The notes beneath the pieces were generated by a model. It saw only the letters and a program-made list of their open reading frames with translations, made no database searches and was not told the DNA's origin. DNA of 33,703 nucleotides from Corallibacter vietnamensis (GTDB lineage Bacteria; Bacteroidota; Bacteroidia; Flavobacteriales; Flavobacteriaceae), in assembly GCF_039537875.1 (NCBI RefSeq), contig NZ_BAABBI010000008.1:1-33703 (forward strand), written 5' to 3'. A program made the translations under genes and the position numbers. Positions 23,188 through 32,169 of the stretch are shown in pieces; the stretch's first letter is position 1, and each line of letters starts with the position of its first letter.

Positions 23188-25767
23188 TTAGTTTTTGATG
23201 ATTTTTTTAGTTGTTTCTCCGTTTACAGTATTAATTTTCACAAAGTATAAACCTGAAGGTAAACTAGTTACATCAATACTTTCACCTAATGTATTTACTT
23301 GTTTAATCAATTGACCATTCACATTGAAAATAGTAACTGCTTTTATTGTTTCAGTTGATTTTATAAATAATCTATCACTAACAGGGTTAGGATATAATGT
23401 TACTGAATTTGTATTTAAAGAAACAGCATCAACTCCTAATGTCGAATCGTATTCATAAGCTCCTAAATCTATTGTAGTATTAAAAAATCTTGTATTACCT
23501 GCTAAATCTAAATCACCAAATAAAGCTACATCGTAGTAAGCGTTATCTCCTTGATCTATGATATAAGAAGAACTTGATGTTGGTTTATAATCTGCACTTA
23601 AATTAAGAGATACTGTATTTGGATCTAAATCTTGAACATTATTAAATGATGGTGTAAAATAAGATCCTGATGCTCCACCATTGTTTGTAATTTGAGTTAT
23701 TGAATTATTAATTACTAATTCATAATGATTACCCTGAGTACCATAAGAAATATCTCTGTCTGCGTAAGTTCCATTTAACGTATTACCAAAAAAGATCGAG
23801 TTATTTATCTCTAAATGTCCTCTAGTTTTATCAGAACCCATGATAATAGACTGACCGTATGATGTATTATTGACATTTACTACATTATTATTAATAAAAG
23901 ATGCGTTGGTTATTGTTAAATCTAAGTATCTAAAGTTTTGAATTGAATTATTATCAGGAGTTCTGTATGCATTGATAACAGAAAATTTGGTTTCGTTATC
24001 CGCAAACAACACATTGGTTAAATTTGCATAAATATCATTATATTCATTTGTACGTAATAAAATAATGCTTTGCCCAACACTTACATTGTTTGTAAAACTC
24101 ACGTTATAAAGGTTAAAATTGTCTTTAAAGCCATTGCCTTTAATTAAAAAGTCATTACTGTAATTGTTTGTAAAAACCGTATTTTTTATACTAAGATTTT
24201 CTATCCAAGTTGAAGCTCCAAGCTGTTTTGAATAAATAACACCACTATCTTCATAAAAACCATTGCTTGAGGTATCGTAAATATTTTCTAAAACAAAACC
24301 ATCAATAGTAATGTTTGTAGCATCAACTAAAATTAATTTATCTGCATTATCAGATTTATTAGATGTAAAATCACCATCAACATCATCGCCATTCATATCA
24401 CCTGTAATAACAGTAGCATTAGTTGTATTTATTACTGATAAATCTCTATCTGACAGTTCCGTTTCTGTACCATTAAAACCTCCAAAGAGAGAAATAGTAT
24501 GATTTATTTCTATAGGCGTGTTTTGAGCTGAAGGTTTATAAACACCTTTAGCTACCCATATTTCACTATTCGGACCAGCTGCTGTCAACGCTGCATCAAT
24601 GGTTGTGAAAGCATCAGCCCAAGAGCTTCCATTATTTGCTCCTGAAGCGTTAACATCTACATAAACAGGTTCATAACTACAGTTAGAAGAATAGCTAGAG
24701 TTTGCATCTTTTGTCCATCCATTATCATATTGGCCTGCATTAGAAAAAGGTGGCGTAAAACTAGCATCATGCTGAATACATGTTAGATTAGGGTTTCCGT
24801 AAGATTTCATATACGAAAAATTAGCATTGTTTCCATTAGCTAAATTTAATTCAACCAGTTGATTGTTTTGACAATGCACTTGATCTAATGTTGGAATATT
24901 ACTAACATCTAATGTAGTTATTTGGTTGTCTGCACAATGTAATCGTGTTAAACTAGTGTTATTACTAACGTCTAACGATGTTAGTGAATTTGTATATACT
25001 TCTAATATCGTAATGTTTACAAATGCTTCAATTCCTGTTAAGTCTGTAATTCCAAGTCCTGTTGCCGATATAGTTCCTGTAAAAGCCTGTGCCTCAGCTA
25101 CAGAAATTTCTGAGTCGTTATTGGTGTTAATGGCTATGTCTGCTAATAAATAGCTTTTAAAATTAGCATCTGGAATGTTTACTATTTGATTTGATGCAGC
25201 ACAATCGTCGCTATAAATTGCAGAGCTACCTTTAGTCCAACCTTGGTTGTATATTCCGGCATCTGCAGGCGGCGTAAAACCAGCATCTTTTTGAATGCAA
25301 GTAAGATTAGGATTGTTATAAGATTTCATATAGATAAAATTATCATTGTTGCCATTAGCTAAATTTAATTCTACAAGCTGATTGTTTTGACAATGAACTT
25401 GATTTAATGAAGGTATGTTACTAACATCTAATTGGGTTATTTGGTTATCTGCACAATGTAATCGTGTTAAATTAGTATTATTACTAACATCTAAAGACGT
25501 TAAATTATTATTGTAACAATCTAATCGTGTAATATTTATAAATTCTTCTATTCCTGTTAAATCTGAAATTGACAAACCATTAATTAATAATTCTCCAGAA
25601 AATGCTTGCGCTTCTGTAGTAGAAATTTCGCTATCACCATTTGTATTAATAGCTGGATCTCCAACAAGATACGCTTTAAAATTAGCATCGGGAATGTTTA
25701 TTTGTGCTTGTATGCTACACCAAGCAGTTGCTATTAAAAAAGAAAATAAGAGTAATGTTTTTTTCAT
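23188..25767 (-). CDS. Large secreted protein: duplicated LRR module, beta-helix, T9SS sorting domain
   Basis: An 859-residue exported protein. After a signal peptide (residues 1-21, ending IQAQ), two similar modules of about 175 residues follow. Each has IPDANFK-x-YL, DSEIS-x-x-EAQAF, then leucine-rich repeats of the LTSLDVSNNT / LTRLHCADNQIT type and a C-terminal segment with NPNLTCIQ and GWTK. The next domain starts YVDVNASGANNGSSWADAF and is a choice-of-anchor parallel beta-helix with DRDLSVINTT and many short N-rich strands. The last 80 residues are a type A T9SS sorting domain (VTLYPNPVSDRLFI, IFNVNGQLIKQ, LPSGLYFVKI). It is likely a surface adhesin. A -33/-7 promoter and a LytTR-type site lie upstream. 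Confidence 0.9.
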   Translation of the reverse strand: MKKTLLLFSFLIATAWCSIQAQINIPDANFKAYLVGDPAINTNGDSEISTTEAQAFSGELLINGLSISDLTGIEEFINITRLDCYNNNLTSLDVSNNTNLTRLHCADNQITQLDVSNIPSLNQVHCQNNQLVELNLANGNNDNFIYMKSYNNPNLTCIQKDAGFTPPADAGIYNQGWTKGSSAIYSDDCAASNQIVNIPDANFKSYLLADIAINTNNDSEISVAEAQAFTGTISATGLGITDLTGIEAFVNITILEVYTNSLTSLDVSNNTSLTRLHCADNQITTLDVSNIPTLDQVHCQNNQLVELNLANGNNANFSYMKSYGNPNLTCIQHDASFTPPFSNAGQYDNGWTKDANSSYSSNCSYEPVYVDVNASGANNGSSWADAFTTIDAALTAAGPNSEIWVAKGVYKPSAQNTPIEINHTISLFGGFNGTETELSDRDLSVINTTNATVITGDMNGDDVDGDFTSNKSDNADKLILVDATNITIDGFVLENIYDTSSNGFYEDSGVIYSKQLGASTWIENLSIKNTVFTNNYSNDFLIKGNGFKDNFNLYNVSFTNNVSVGQSIILLRTNEYNDIYANLTNVLFADNETKFSVINAYRTPDNNSIQNFRYLDLTITNASFINNNVVNVNNTSYGQSIIMGSDKTRGHLEINNSIFFGNTLNGTYADRDISYGTQGNHYELVINNSITQITNNGGASGSYFTPSFNNVQDLDPNTVSLNLSADYKPTSSSSYIIDQGDNAYYDVALFGDLDLAGNTRFFNTTIDLGAYEYDSTLGVDAVSLNTNSVTLYPNPVSDRLFIKSTETIKAVTIFNVNGQLIKQVNTLGESIDVTSLPSGLYFVKINTVNGETTKKIIKN

Positions 25768-25792
25768 TGTAGTTGAGATTAATATTCAACAA

Positions 25793-25822
25793 CAAAATAA
25801 CTGCACTTTTAAAGGTTTTCAA
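25793..25822 (-). promoter_or_regulatory. Promoter of the LRR/T9SS protein gene
   Basis: On the minus strand: TTG (25822-25820), a 19-base spacer, and TTATTTTG (25800-25793), one mismatch from TAnnTTTG. The ATG is 25 bases further on. The direct repeats at 25831-25860 begin 30 bases upstream of the -7 box. Confidence 0.55.
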
Positions 25823-25830
25823 TGTGCTTT

Positions 25831-25860
25831 TTTCTGAATAGGTCTAATTTCTTTCTGAAT
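25831..25860 (-). promoter_or_regulatory. Predicted LytTR-type binding site 1 (direct repeats)
   Basis: TTTCTGAAT (25831-25839) and TTTCTGAAT (25852-25860) are identical and start 21 bases apart, two helical turns. Known LytTR regulators bind pairs of 9-10 bp direct repeats spaced by 12-13 bp. The same arrangement occurs at 27234 and 31006. Confidence 0.65.
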
Positions 25861-25894
25861 GATTTATGAAGATTATTCTTACACTAAATATTAT

Positions 25895-25926
25895 AAAAAA
25901 AAAGCCTGCTTAAATAAGCAGACTTT
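25895..25926 (-). terminator. Rho-independent terminator after the 405-residue secreted protein gene
   Basis: On the minus strand AAAGTCTGCTTA-TTTAAGCAGGCTTT followed by Ts. It separates the gene ending at 25956 from the downstream LytTR site. Confidence 0.8.
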
Positions 25927-25955
25927 AAAAACTATGATTAATAGCGCGTTTTTAA

Positions 25956-27173
25956 TTATTCGCAATTCATTTTTTGTCCGTAAGGCATTTGTCCGTGAAT
26001 AACACCACCAAATTGTGAACTGCCATAACCACTACCATTATACTGTTGCTTGATTAAAAAACCTTGTAAATAGCAGTCGTTATTTTTATTTTTTTCTGTG
26101 AAAGCACCTTTGATCCAACGGTATAAAATGCGACCTGTATATTTGTTTTTTACAATACTCCAATCGTTAGATTCTATATTTAACTTTAGAAGTTTTGCAC
26201 CATCTTTGGCAATGGTTTTAGATACATTTTCTTTAGCAAAACTTACTAATGACGCATTACTATTCATGCTACCTGCTTTTGGCATTTTTATAGCATCCAT
26301 GGTTGATTTTGCAGCTGCATCATAATTGGCTTTTAACGTGGCTTCAAACTCTTTTACAATTGGCTTAGCTTTTTCTAACCAATCTAAATGAAATTGTTGC
26401 TCGCCTTTACCAATCACGTTTAAAATAGTAATATCTTTTTCATGCATATACGATGGCACATTAAATGCGTGTCCGCCTTGGTGCGATGCAGCATAAATAA
26501 CAAAAACATCGTCTGCAATTAGCATACCTCTTACTAAAATTGGCATACCTGTACCAAGCTCTACAGTTTGCGATCGGTCTGCGCCTACTTTGGTTGTAAA
26601 CATTCCCGAAACCAACTCGTAACCAATATAACCTTCTGGTGACATGGCTACTAATTCTGGTGTGGTTAAAAAGCGTAACCATGCATAATCTGGATCTTGT
26701 GCTGGCAACACATCTACATTATCACCCATATCTGTCATTTGACGTCTTATTTTTACGCGGTCTACACCAACTGCGCTCATGCCTTTTGTCATTGCAAATG
26801 GGTACGACATGTATAGAAACTCATCGCTAACTGAATTTGCAGATTTAGGCTTATTAGCTTCGGCTTCCTGTTGCTTTTTCTCAAGATATTTTTGATAATA
26901 TAAATCTTGCTTTGCCTGGTCGTTTGGATATTTTTTGGCTAATTCTGCTTTAAATTCTTCATCGGTATATTCTGTTTTTGATGAATTTTCAGTTGAAGAA
27001 CTGCCAACCATACCTGAAGCGTTTTCAGATTTTGAAGATGAATTGCTACTTTCTTTTTTATCTAACTTCTTCTCTACTGCTGCTTTGGCTTTCTTTTTAA
27101 GCATTTTACCAAATTGCGCATGAGAGACGTTATAGCATAATGCCAAAACGAATAATAGAACTATTTTTTTCAT
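25956..27173 (-). CDS. Secreted hypothetical protein, predicted LytTR target
   Basis: A 405-residue protein with a signal peptide (KKIVLLFVLALCYNVSHAQ). A very basic, Lys-rich stretch (FGKMLKKKAKAAVEKKLDKK) follows, then a Ser/Asn-rich linker. From about 70 to 95 is a charged helix (YPNDQAKQDLYYQKYLEKKQ), followed by a domain with SVSDEFLYMSYPFAMTKGM. The rest is a soluble beta/alpha region that ends GQMPYGQKMNCE. Family not recognised; proteins of this kind are common in flavobacteria and of unknown function. It is a monocistronic unit with its own LytTR-type site and terminator, next to the regulator gene. Confidence 0.8.
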   Translation of the reverse strand: MKKIVLLFVLALCYNVSHAQFGKMLKKKAKAAVEKKLDKKESSNSSSKSENASGMVGSSSTENSSKTEYTDEEFKAELAKKYPNDQAKQDLYYQKYLEKKQQEAEANKPKSANSVSDEFLYMSYPFAMTKGMSAVGVDRVKIRRQMTDMGDNVDVLPAQDPDYAWLRFLTTPELVAMSPEGYIGYELVSGMFTTKVGADRSQTVELGTGMPILVRGMLIADDVFVIYAASHQGGHAFNVPSYMHEKDITILNVIGKGEQQFHLDWLEKAKPIVKEFEATLKANYDAAAKSTMDAIKMPKAGSMNSNASLVSFAKENVSKTIAKDGAKLLKLNIESNDWSIVKNKYTGRILYRWIKGAFTEKNKNNDCYLQGFLIKQQYNGSGYGSSQFGGVIHGQMPYGQKMNCE

Positions 27174-27195
27174 AAGAATTGTGTTTAATAGACTT

Positions 27196-27203
27196 CAAAA
27201 TAA
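27196..27203 (-). promoter_or_regulatory. -7 box of the 405-residue secreted protein gene
   Basis: TTATTTTG on the minus strand, identical to the box of the LRR/T9SS gene and placed 30 bases downstream of the direct repeats at 27234. No TTG is at the -33 position (TTA instead), as expected of an activator-dependent promoter. Confidence 0.5.
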
Positions 27204-27233
27204 AGCACTTAACTACTATTCTTAATTTGGTTT

Positions 27234-27263
27234 TTTCTAAAAATGATGATTTTTTTTCTGAAG
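27234..27263 (-). promoter_or_regulatory. Predicted LytTR-type binding site 2 (direct repeats)
   Basis: TTTCTAAAA (27234-27242) and TTTCTGAAG (27255-27263), starting 21 bases apart, 61 bases upstream of the start at 27173. It is less perfect than site 1 but has the same period and the same distance to the -7 box. Confidence 0.55.
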
Positions 27264-27286
27264 GAATTTCAGAAATTTTAAATAAA

Positions 27287-28039
27287 TCACATAAACGTTT
27301 CCTTAATCACTTCAAGAAACTGATCGCGTTTAGATTTTGAAATTGGAATACGTTTTTGGTTGTTCATTAGTAAGTAATCGCCATCATCCTTTACCAATTC
27401 ATCTACATATTTTAAGTTGATTAAATACGAACGATGGCATTTAAAAAACATCGCATTGCGTTCCAATTGCTCAACAAAATGCTTTAAGGGTTTGCAAATG
27501 GTTTTTTGTTTACCATCCATAAGTTGCACGTTTGTGTACATACCATCGGCTTCAAAATACACGATATCATTATGCGACGCGAACATAATTCCTTTTGGTA
27601 TTTCTAAAGCAATTTTATCCATGGAAAGTTGCTTTAACGAATCGCGTAACTTATTTAATTGGTCATTTAAATTGTTGGCTTTTATGGCTTCTTCAGCTTT
27701 TGCAACAGCTTCTTTTAACTCGGTTGTATCTACTGGTTTTAACAAATAATCTACAGCCGACAGTTTGAAAGCTTCAATCGCGTATTGGTTGTATGCCGTA
27801 ACGAAAATGATTTTAAAATCAATCTGATTTGGGAAGTATTCTAAAATATCTAATCCAGACTGATTTGGCATTTCAATATCTAAAAAAACAACGTCTGGTT
27901 TACTAGTTTTAATCAAATCGACACCAGATGCTAAATCTTGCGCCTCTTTAATGTTAGTAATACTTGCACAATGTTCGGTTAGCAAGTTTGACAGTAAATG
28001 TCTGGCGCGTTTTTCGTCGTCTATAATTATCGCTTTCAT
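27287..28039 (-). CDS. LytTR-family response regulator
   Basis: A 250-residue regulator. The receiver domain has the acidic pocket Asp7-Asp8 (KAIIIDDEKRARHLL), the phospho-acceptor Asp54 (VVFLDIEMPNQSG), Thr81 (FVTAYNQYAI) and Lys101 (YLLKPVDT). After a helical linker (about 115-140), the LytTR DNA-binding domain follows: DIVYFEADGMYTNVQL, KTICKPLKHFVEQL, FFKCHRSYLINLKYVDEL and KRIPISKSKRDQFLEVI. It is preceded by its cognate sensor kinase with a 3-bp gap. Three similar direct-repeat sites in the neighbourhood are its likely targets. Confidence 0.95.
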   Translation of the reverse strand: MKAIIIDDEKRARHLLSNLLTEHCASITNIKEAQDLASGVDLIKTSKPDVVFLDIEMPNQSGLDILEYFPNQIDFKIIFVTAYNQYAIEAFKLSAVDYLLKPVDTTELKEAVAKAEEAIKANNLNDQLNKLRDSLKQLSMDKIALEIPKGIMFASHNDIVYFEADGMYTNVQLMDGKQKTICKPLKHFVEQLERNAMFFKCHRSYLINLKYVDELVKDDGDYLLMNNQKRIPISKSKRDQFLEVIKETFM

Positions 28040-28042
28040 ATC

Positions 28043-30955
28043 TTAATGTATTGGCATGGTGATGACCACTTTTGTACCTGCAGCAACGTCGTTTTCATCA
28101 TACAAATCGTTGGTAGTTATGGCTATATCACGTTTTAATTTGTTTTTATAAAGATGCACACGTTCTTCGTTAGCTTTAGTAGCAAACGGTTTGTGCTGTT
28201 GGTTTGGTCGTTTTAATTTTTCCGATTGTGCGCGACCAATTCCGTTATCTTCAACGGTAATTTCTAATTTATTTTGCTGAATAATTTTCGCTTCAATATG
28301 TAATTTTCGGTCGTTTAATTTGTGCAGTAATCCGTGTTTTAAAGCATTTTCAACATACGGTTGAATGAATAATGACGGTACTTTAATCTGTTTTGTCTTC
28401 AATTGATTATCAACCGAAATAGTATATTCCAATTCATCTTCAAAACGGACTTTTTCTAATTCTAAATACAGTTTTAAAGCGTTTAATTCTTCTTCTAAAG
28501 TAATTTCGTTTTGCTGACTATAATCTAAATACATGCGGATTAATCGGCTAAACTTCACTAAATACGAGCTTGCCAATTCCTTTTCGTTTGAAATGATATA
28601 ATCTTGAATAGAATTTAACGCATTGAAAATGAAGTGCGGATTCATTTGCGAACGCAGATTTTCTAACCTTAAATTGGTAATTTTTTTATCGATTAAGATT
28701 TTATCAATTTCGGCAATACGTTGTGCTTCTTTTTGTTGTAAACGCCATCTAAAATACAGCCAAACTAAACCTATTATTGTTGCTATTACTAAACCATAAA
28801 ACCAATAGGTTTCCCAAAATGGTTTAGCAATTACAAAGGTTATTGGTGTAGCAAAAACAGCTTGTTTTGCACTTAAATTTTGGGCTTTTAATTCAAAAGT
28901 ATAGGTACCGCTAGACAAACTATTGAACGTAACAAAATGTGTGTTTAGCGGTATGTTTTGCCAACTTGTATCAATTTGTTTAACGCGATATTGATAGCTT
29001 ACGTGTTGGTTAGATTGAAATCCGTTTGAGTTGAACGACATATCAATTTTATTTAAATTATAAGGCAGTTTATAGTTAGTTGCAACTAACGTATCGCGGT
29101 CGTTAATTTTTACAACTTCTACCCTAACCTTCGCTGTTTTAAAATCTTTAAACAATGCGCCCGATTTTGGCAACGCATAAAACGCTTTAGGCAAGCTTAC
29201 AATAATTTGATTTTGAAGAATTAAAAAATCATTAACCGCTGTATTTAAACCATCTTGCGCACTTAACGATTTAAGCTGATGTGTTTTTGTATGATATTGA
29301 AACAATCCAGCATCAGTTGAAATCCATAACACTAAACCATCAGCATGAATAGCGTTAATTTGAAGGTTTTCAGGAAGCTTAATTCCTGAAGGTTTAAGCG
29401 TATTGTTTTCGTATTTTAATAATCCGTTGTGTTGGGTTGCAACCCAAACTGTCCCGTTGGTTTTTGTTAGTGTATTAACCAATAAACTTTTAGCATTGAA
29501 TGTAATTTCTTCTGCATTAAATGTTTGCGTATTGTATTTGTAAAGTCCGTCGATGTACGCAACAAACAAGTGATTATTAGAAATCACCGAAGCTTTTACA
29601 CGACTTTCCTTTAGGATTTGTTGTTCAGGATGATTAAACGGATTTTTATACACAATACCTTGACGATAATTACCATAAAACAAGGTATTATCATCAATTT
29701 TTGAAAAGGTTTTAGCAACTGAAAATTGATTATTTACATCTAAAATTTTGTCATTTTTAAGATTAACTACAAACGATTCTGATGCATTAATACTAACTAT
29801 TAGTTTATCGTTTTGTGAATCAAAAAACAACTTCCCGATAATTTTTTTGCCTGGTAATTGCAGTGTTTTTATTAACTGATTGTGATTGTAAAACAATAAT
29901 TTACCATCATTGGTTCCTAAAACAAATTGATTGTTTTGTAAGGCTGCAGACGCTGTAATTTTAGAGTCTATATTTGATAATTCAACACGACGAATATTTA
30001 AGTTTGGCGACACAAACACACCATTATCTAAAGTTGTAAACCAGTAGTTTTTATTAAAATCTACTTGAACATCGGTAATAGATTCTGTTTTAAAAAGCTG
30101 TTCTTTAAACGAGAAAATTTCATTTTCTAAACCATAAACAAACACGCCAGAACTGGTTAAAAACCAATAGTTATTTTCAATATTTAAAACATTATAAATA
30201 GTTTCATTTTTTAATCTAGCAGGCGTTACTACTTTTTTTGATGTGTTTTTGGTTTTATCTATTCTATAAATGACATTTTCATTAGCACTTTTGTGTGTAA
30301 AAAAAACAGTGTTTTTAAAAGCAAAAATTCTTGGTGATTGTATACGATTACTACTTGTAATTTCAAGTATTTTTGTTTTTGAATTATTATCAAATTTGTA
30401 TAATCGATGACGCTCAAAATCGCCTTCAAAATTGATTATAAATGTGTAGTTACTACTGTTATCTTTAGCATTGGTAATACACATGCCTTTAAATACTTCG
30501 GTAACTTGTTTGGTGCTTTTATCAATATCAAAAATGCCAATAACGGTGAATAAACGTATGCTGTTTTCTAATATTTCAAAATTTGCTAATTGTCCATTTA
30601 CTAATTTGCTAGCGTCATAAAATAGTTTTAAACTATCGTTTTCAACATAAAATAATTGCCCGTAAATATTGTTGCACCAAAGTCGGTTTTTGGTGTCAAA
30701 TTTTAATTGAAAAAGAGAATTTCCTTTTTGTTGAGGATGACTAAAGTGTTTGTAGTTTTTTCCGTTGTAACGGTATAAGCCTTTATCTGCTGCAAGCCAG
30801 ATGTAATTTTGGTTGTCTTCTGCAATATCATAAAACTCAACATCAGGAAGATTTGAGACTTTAGACATGTGTTGTATTACTGGATTTTGAGCATGAGCAA
30901 CACTCACGAAACCGATAATAAAAACAAGTAGTATGTATCTAAATATTAATTGCAT
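28043..30955 (-). CDS. LytS-type sensor histidine kinase with beta-propeller sensor
   Basis: A 970-residue membrane kinase. Signal peptide (residues 1-22, ending VAHAQ). The periplasmic part (about 25-640) has many propeller-like repeats (for example YDIAEDNQNYIWLAADKGLY, KNRLWCNN, NYWFTTLDNGVF, LWISTDAGLFQY), as in two-component regulator propellers. A Y_Y_Y-type domain follows (VSYQYRVKQIDTSWQNIP, SGTYTFELKAQN). One membrane helix lies at about 717-737. The His_kinase domain has MNPHFIFNALNSIQDYI with His774, the ATPase N box IQPYVENALKHGLLHK, and EDNGIGR. It phosphorylates the LytTR regulator encoded 3 bp downstream. The ligand is unknown; a soluble glycan or envelope signal would suit the architecture. 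Confidence 0.93.
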   Translation of the reverse strand: MQLIFRYILLVFIIGFVSVAHAQNPVIQHMSKVSNLPDVEFYDIAEDNQNYIWLAADKGLYRYNGKNYKHFSHPQQKGNSLFQLKFDTKNRLWCNNIYGQLFYVENDSLKLFYDASKLVNGQLANFEILENSIRLFTVIGIFDIDKSTKQVTEVFKGMCITNAKDNSSNYTFIINFEGDFERHRLYKFDNNSKTKILEITSSNRIQSPRIFAFKNTVFFTHKSANENVIYRIDKTKNTSKKVVTPARLKNETIYNVLNIENNYWFLTSSGVFVYGLENEIFSFKEQLFKTESITDVQVDFNKNYWFTTLDNGVFVSPNLNIRRVELSNIDSKITASAALQNNQFVLGTNDGKLLFYNHNQLIKTLQLPGKKIIGKLFFDSQNDKLIVSINASESFVVNLKNDKILDVNNQFSVAKTFSKIDDNTLFYGNYRQGIVYKNPFNHPEQQILKESRVKASVISNNHLFVAYIDGLYKYNTQTFNAEEITFNAKSLLVNTLTKTNGTVWVATQHNGLLKYENNTLKPSGIKLPENLQINAIHADGLVLWISTDAGLFQYHTKTHQLKSLSAQDGLNTAVNDFLILQNQIIVSLPKAFYALPKSGALFKDFKTAKVRVEVVKINDRDTLVATNYKLPYNLNKIDMSFNSNGFQSNQHVSYQYRVKQIDTSWQNIPLNTHFVTFNSLSSGTYTFELKAQNLSAKQAVFATPITFVIAKPFWETYWFYGLVIATIIGLVWLYFRWRLQQKEAQRIAEIDKILIDKKITNLRLENLRSQMNPHFIFNALNSIQDYIISNEKELASSYLVKFSRLIRMYLDYSQQNEITLEEELNALKLYLELEKVRFEDELEYTISVDNQLKTKQIKVPSLFIQPYVENALKHGLLHKLNDRKLHIEAKIIQQNKLEITVEDNGIGRAQSEKLKRPNQQHKPFATKANEERVHLYKNKLKRDIAITTNDLYDENDVAAGTKVVITMPIH

Positions 30956-30968
30956 AGCTTATAATTAG

Positions 30969-30996
30969 CAAACTTAATATTTAATTAGCTAATCAA
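30969..30996 (-). promoter_or_regulatory. Promoter of the kinase-regulator operon
   Basis: On the minus strand TTG (30996-30994), a 17-base spacer, and TAAGTTTG (30976-30969), an exact TAnnTTTG. The start at 30955 is 13 bases beyond. Direct repeats at 31006-31035 begin 29 bases upstream of the -7 box, as at the other two targets. Confidence 0.6.
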
Positions 30997-31005
30997 GCTT
31001 TGTTT

Positions 31006-31035
31006 TTTCTGTAAGCAGTTGTTTTTTTTCTGAAT
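31006..31035 (-). promoter_or_regulatory. Predicted LytTR-type binding site 3 (autoregulation)
   Basis: TTTCTGTAA (31006-31014) and TTTCTGAAT (31027-31035), starting 21 bases apart, upstream of the operon that encodes the kinase and LytTR regulator. This suggests positive autoregulation. Confidence 0.6.
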
Positions 31036-31042
31036 AAAAAAA

Positions 31043-31068
31043 TAGCGCTCACTTGCTTGTGAGCGCTA
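31043..31068 (-). terminator. Rho-independent terminator after the DUF4870 gene
   Basis: TAGCGCTCAC-TTGCTT-GTGAGCGCTA, with an A run on the plus side that gives a T tract on the minus strand. Confidence 0.85.
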
Positions 31069-31089
31069 TACTTACCTCTTATAATCTAA

Positions 31090-31428
31090 CTAACTAATAA
31101 AATTAAGAGATAATGGATATTTTGGTACTTCGCCATTATTAACTTTTACCGCATTTATAATAGGAAAAATTATAGAAATAATTCCAATAAAAATTAAGCC
31201 TAAAAAACCTAGTCCTAATAAAAGGATTAAAGGAATACAAATTACCGAATATACAATAATGCTTAATTGAAAATTAATAATACGTTTTCCTTGTAAATCC
31301 ATACTGTAGATATTTTCTTTTTGAGTAGCCCAAAGTATTAACGGAACAATTAATCCGCCAAACCCTGTAATACAAGTCAACAACTGACTTAAATGGGTAA
31401 TAACTAAAAGTTGCTTATCTTCTCTCAT
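31090..31428 (-). CDS. DUF4870 family membrane protein
   Basis: A 112-residue protein with the full pattern of the DUF4870 family. It begins EDKQLLVITHLSQLLTCITG, then GGLIVPLILWATQKEN, the conserved QGKRIINFQLSIIVYSV, and two further helices (PLILLLGLGFLGLIFIGI, IIFPIINAVKVNNGE). It ends in the YPLSLNFI tail seen in this family. There are four probable inner-membrane segments and the function is unknown. It is the last core gene before the minisatellite and is transcribed away from it. Confidence 0.9.
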   Translation of the reverse strand: MREDKQLLVITHLSQLLTCITGFGGLIVPLILWATQKENIYSMDLQGKRIINFQLSIIVYSVICIPLILLLGLGFLGLIFIGIISIIFPIINAVKVNNGEVPKYPLSLNFIS

Positions 31429-31590
31429 AATGCTAGTGTGTATTTGATTGATGTACTTATGTGACGCTGAAAAGTAAAAATTGTTACGTATAAATTTATT
31501 AAATTTCTGATACCTTACTTTTTTAATACATCAATCTCAATACGTCTTTTAAGTTACGTGTTTTTACTCATTCTTTTCCGGATAATACAG

Positions 31591-32168
31591 TCTGGAATGG
31601 TTAATCAGAACTCTGGAATGGTCAATCAGAAGTCTGGAACGACTAATCAGAACTCTGGAACGGTTAATCAGAAGTCTGGAACGGTTAATCAGAAGTCTGG
31701 AATGGTTAATCAGAACTCTGGAATGGCTAATCAGAACTCTGGAATGGTTAATCAGAACTCTGGAATGGTTAATCAGAACTCTGGAATGGTTAATCAGAAC
31801 TCTGGAATGGTTAATCAGAACTCTGGAATGGTTAATCAGAACTCTGGAACGGTTAATCAGAACTCTGGAACGGTTAATCAGAACTCTGGAACGGTTAATC
31901 AGAACTTTGTGGTGGTTAATCAGAACTTTGTGGTGGTCAATCAGAACTTTGTGGTGGTCAATCAGAACTTTGCGGTGGTCAATCAGAACTTTGCGGTGGT
32001 CAATCAGAACTTTGTGGTGGTTAATCAGAACTTTGTGGTGAGCAATCAGAACTTTGTGGTGGTCAATCAGAACTTTGCGGTGGTTAATCAGAACTTTGCG
32101 GTGGTTAATCAGAACTTTGTACCAGTCAATCAGAACTTTGTACCACCTAATCAGAACTTTGTGGTGGT
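31591..32168. repeat. 21-bp minisatellite, about 27 units in two subtypes
   Basis: Tandem array of TTAATCAGAA-CTCTGGAATGG units (about 14) followed by TTAATCAGAA-CTTTGTGGTGG units (about 13). The first ten bases are shared, the last eleven differ. The unit is seven codons, so no stop arises and an ORF at 31558-32235 (NQNSGMV / NQNFVVV repeats) runs through it. I regard that ORF as a by-product: it has no signal, no start context, and its ends lie in non-coding repeats. The array replaces one or two copies of the same unit found in the loop of the attC-like repeats at 6100, 11860, 13110 and 15050 (opposite strand). The stretch 31429-31590 upstream holds nothing recognised. Confidence 0.93.
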
Positions 32169-32169
32169 T

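Noticed and set aside
26461..26682. Short ORF inside the 405-residue secreted protein gene
   Set aside because: Frame shadow rich in Arg and Tyr. The main frame has signal peptide, promoter and terminator.
31591..32168. CRISPR array
   Set aside because: The units are contiguous 21-mers without spacers, and no cas genes are near.
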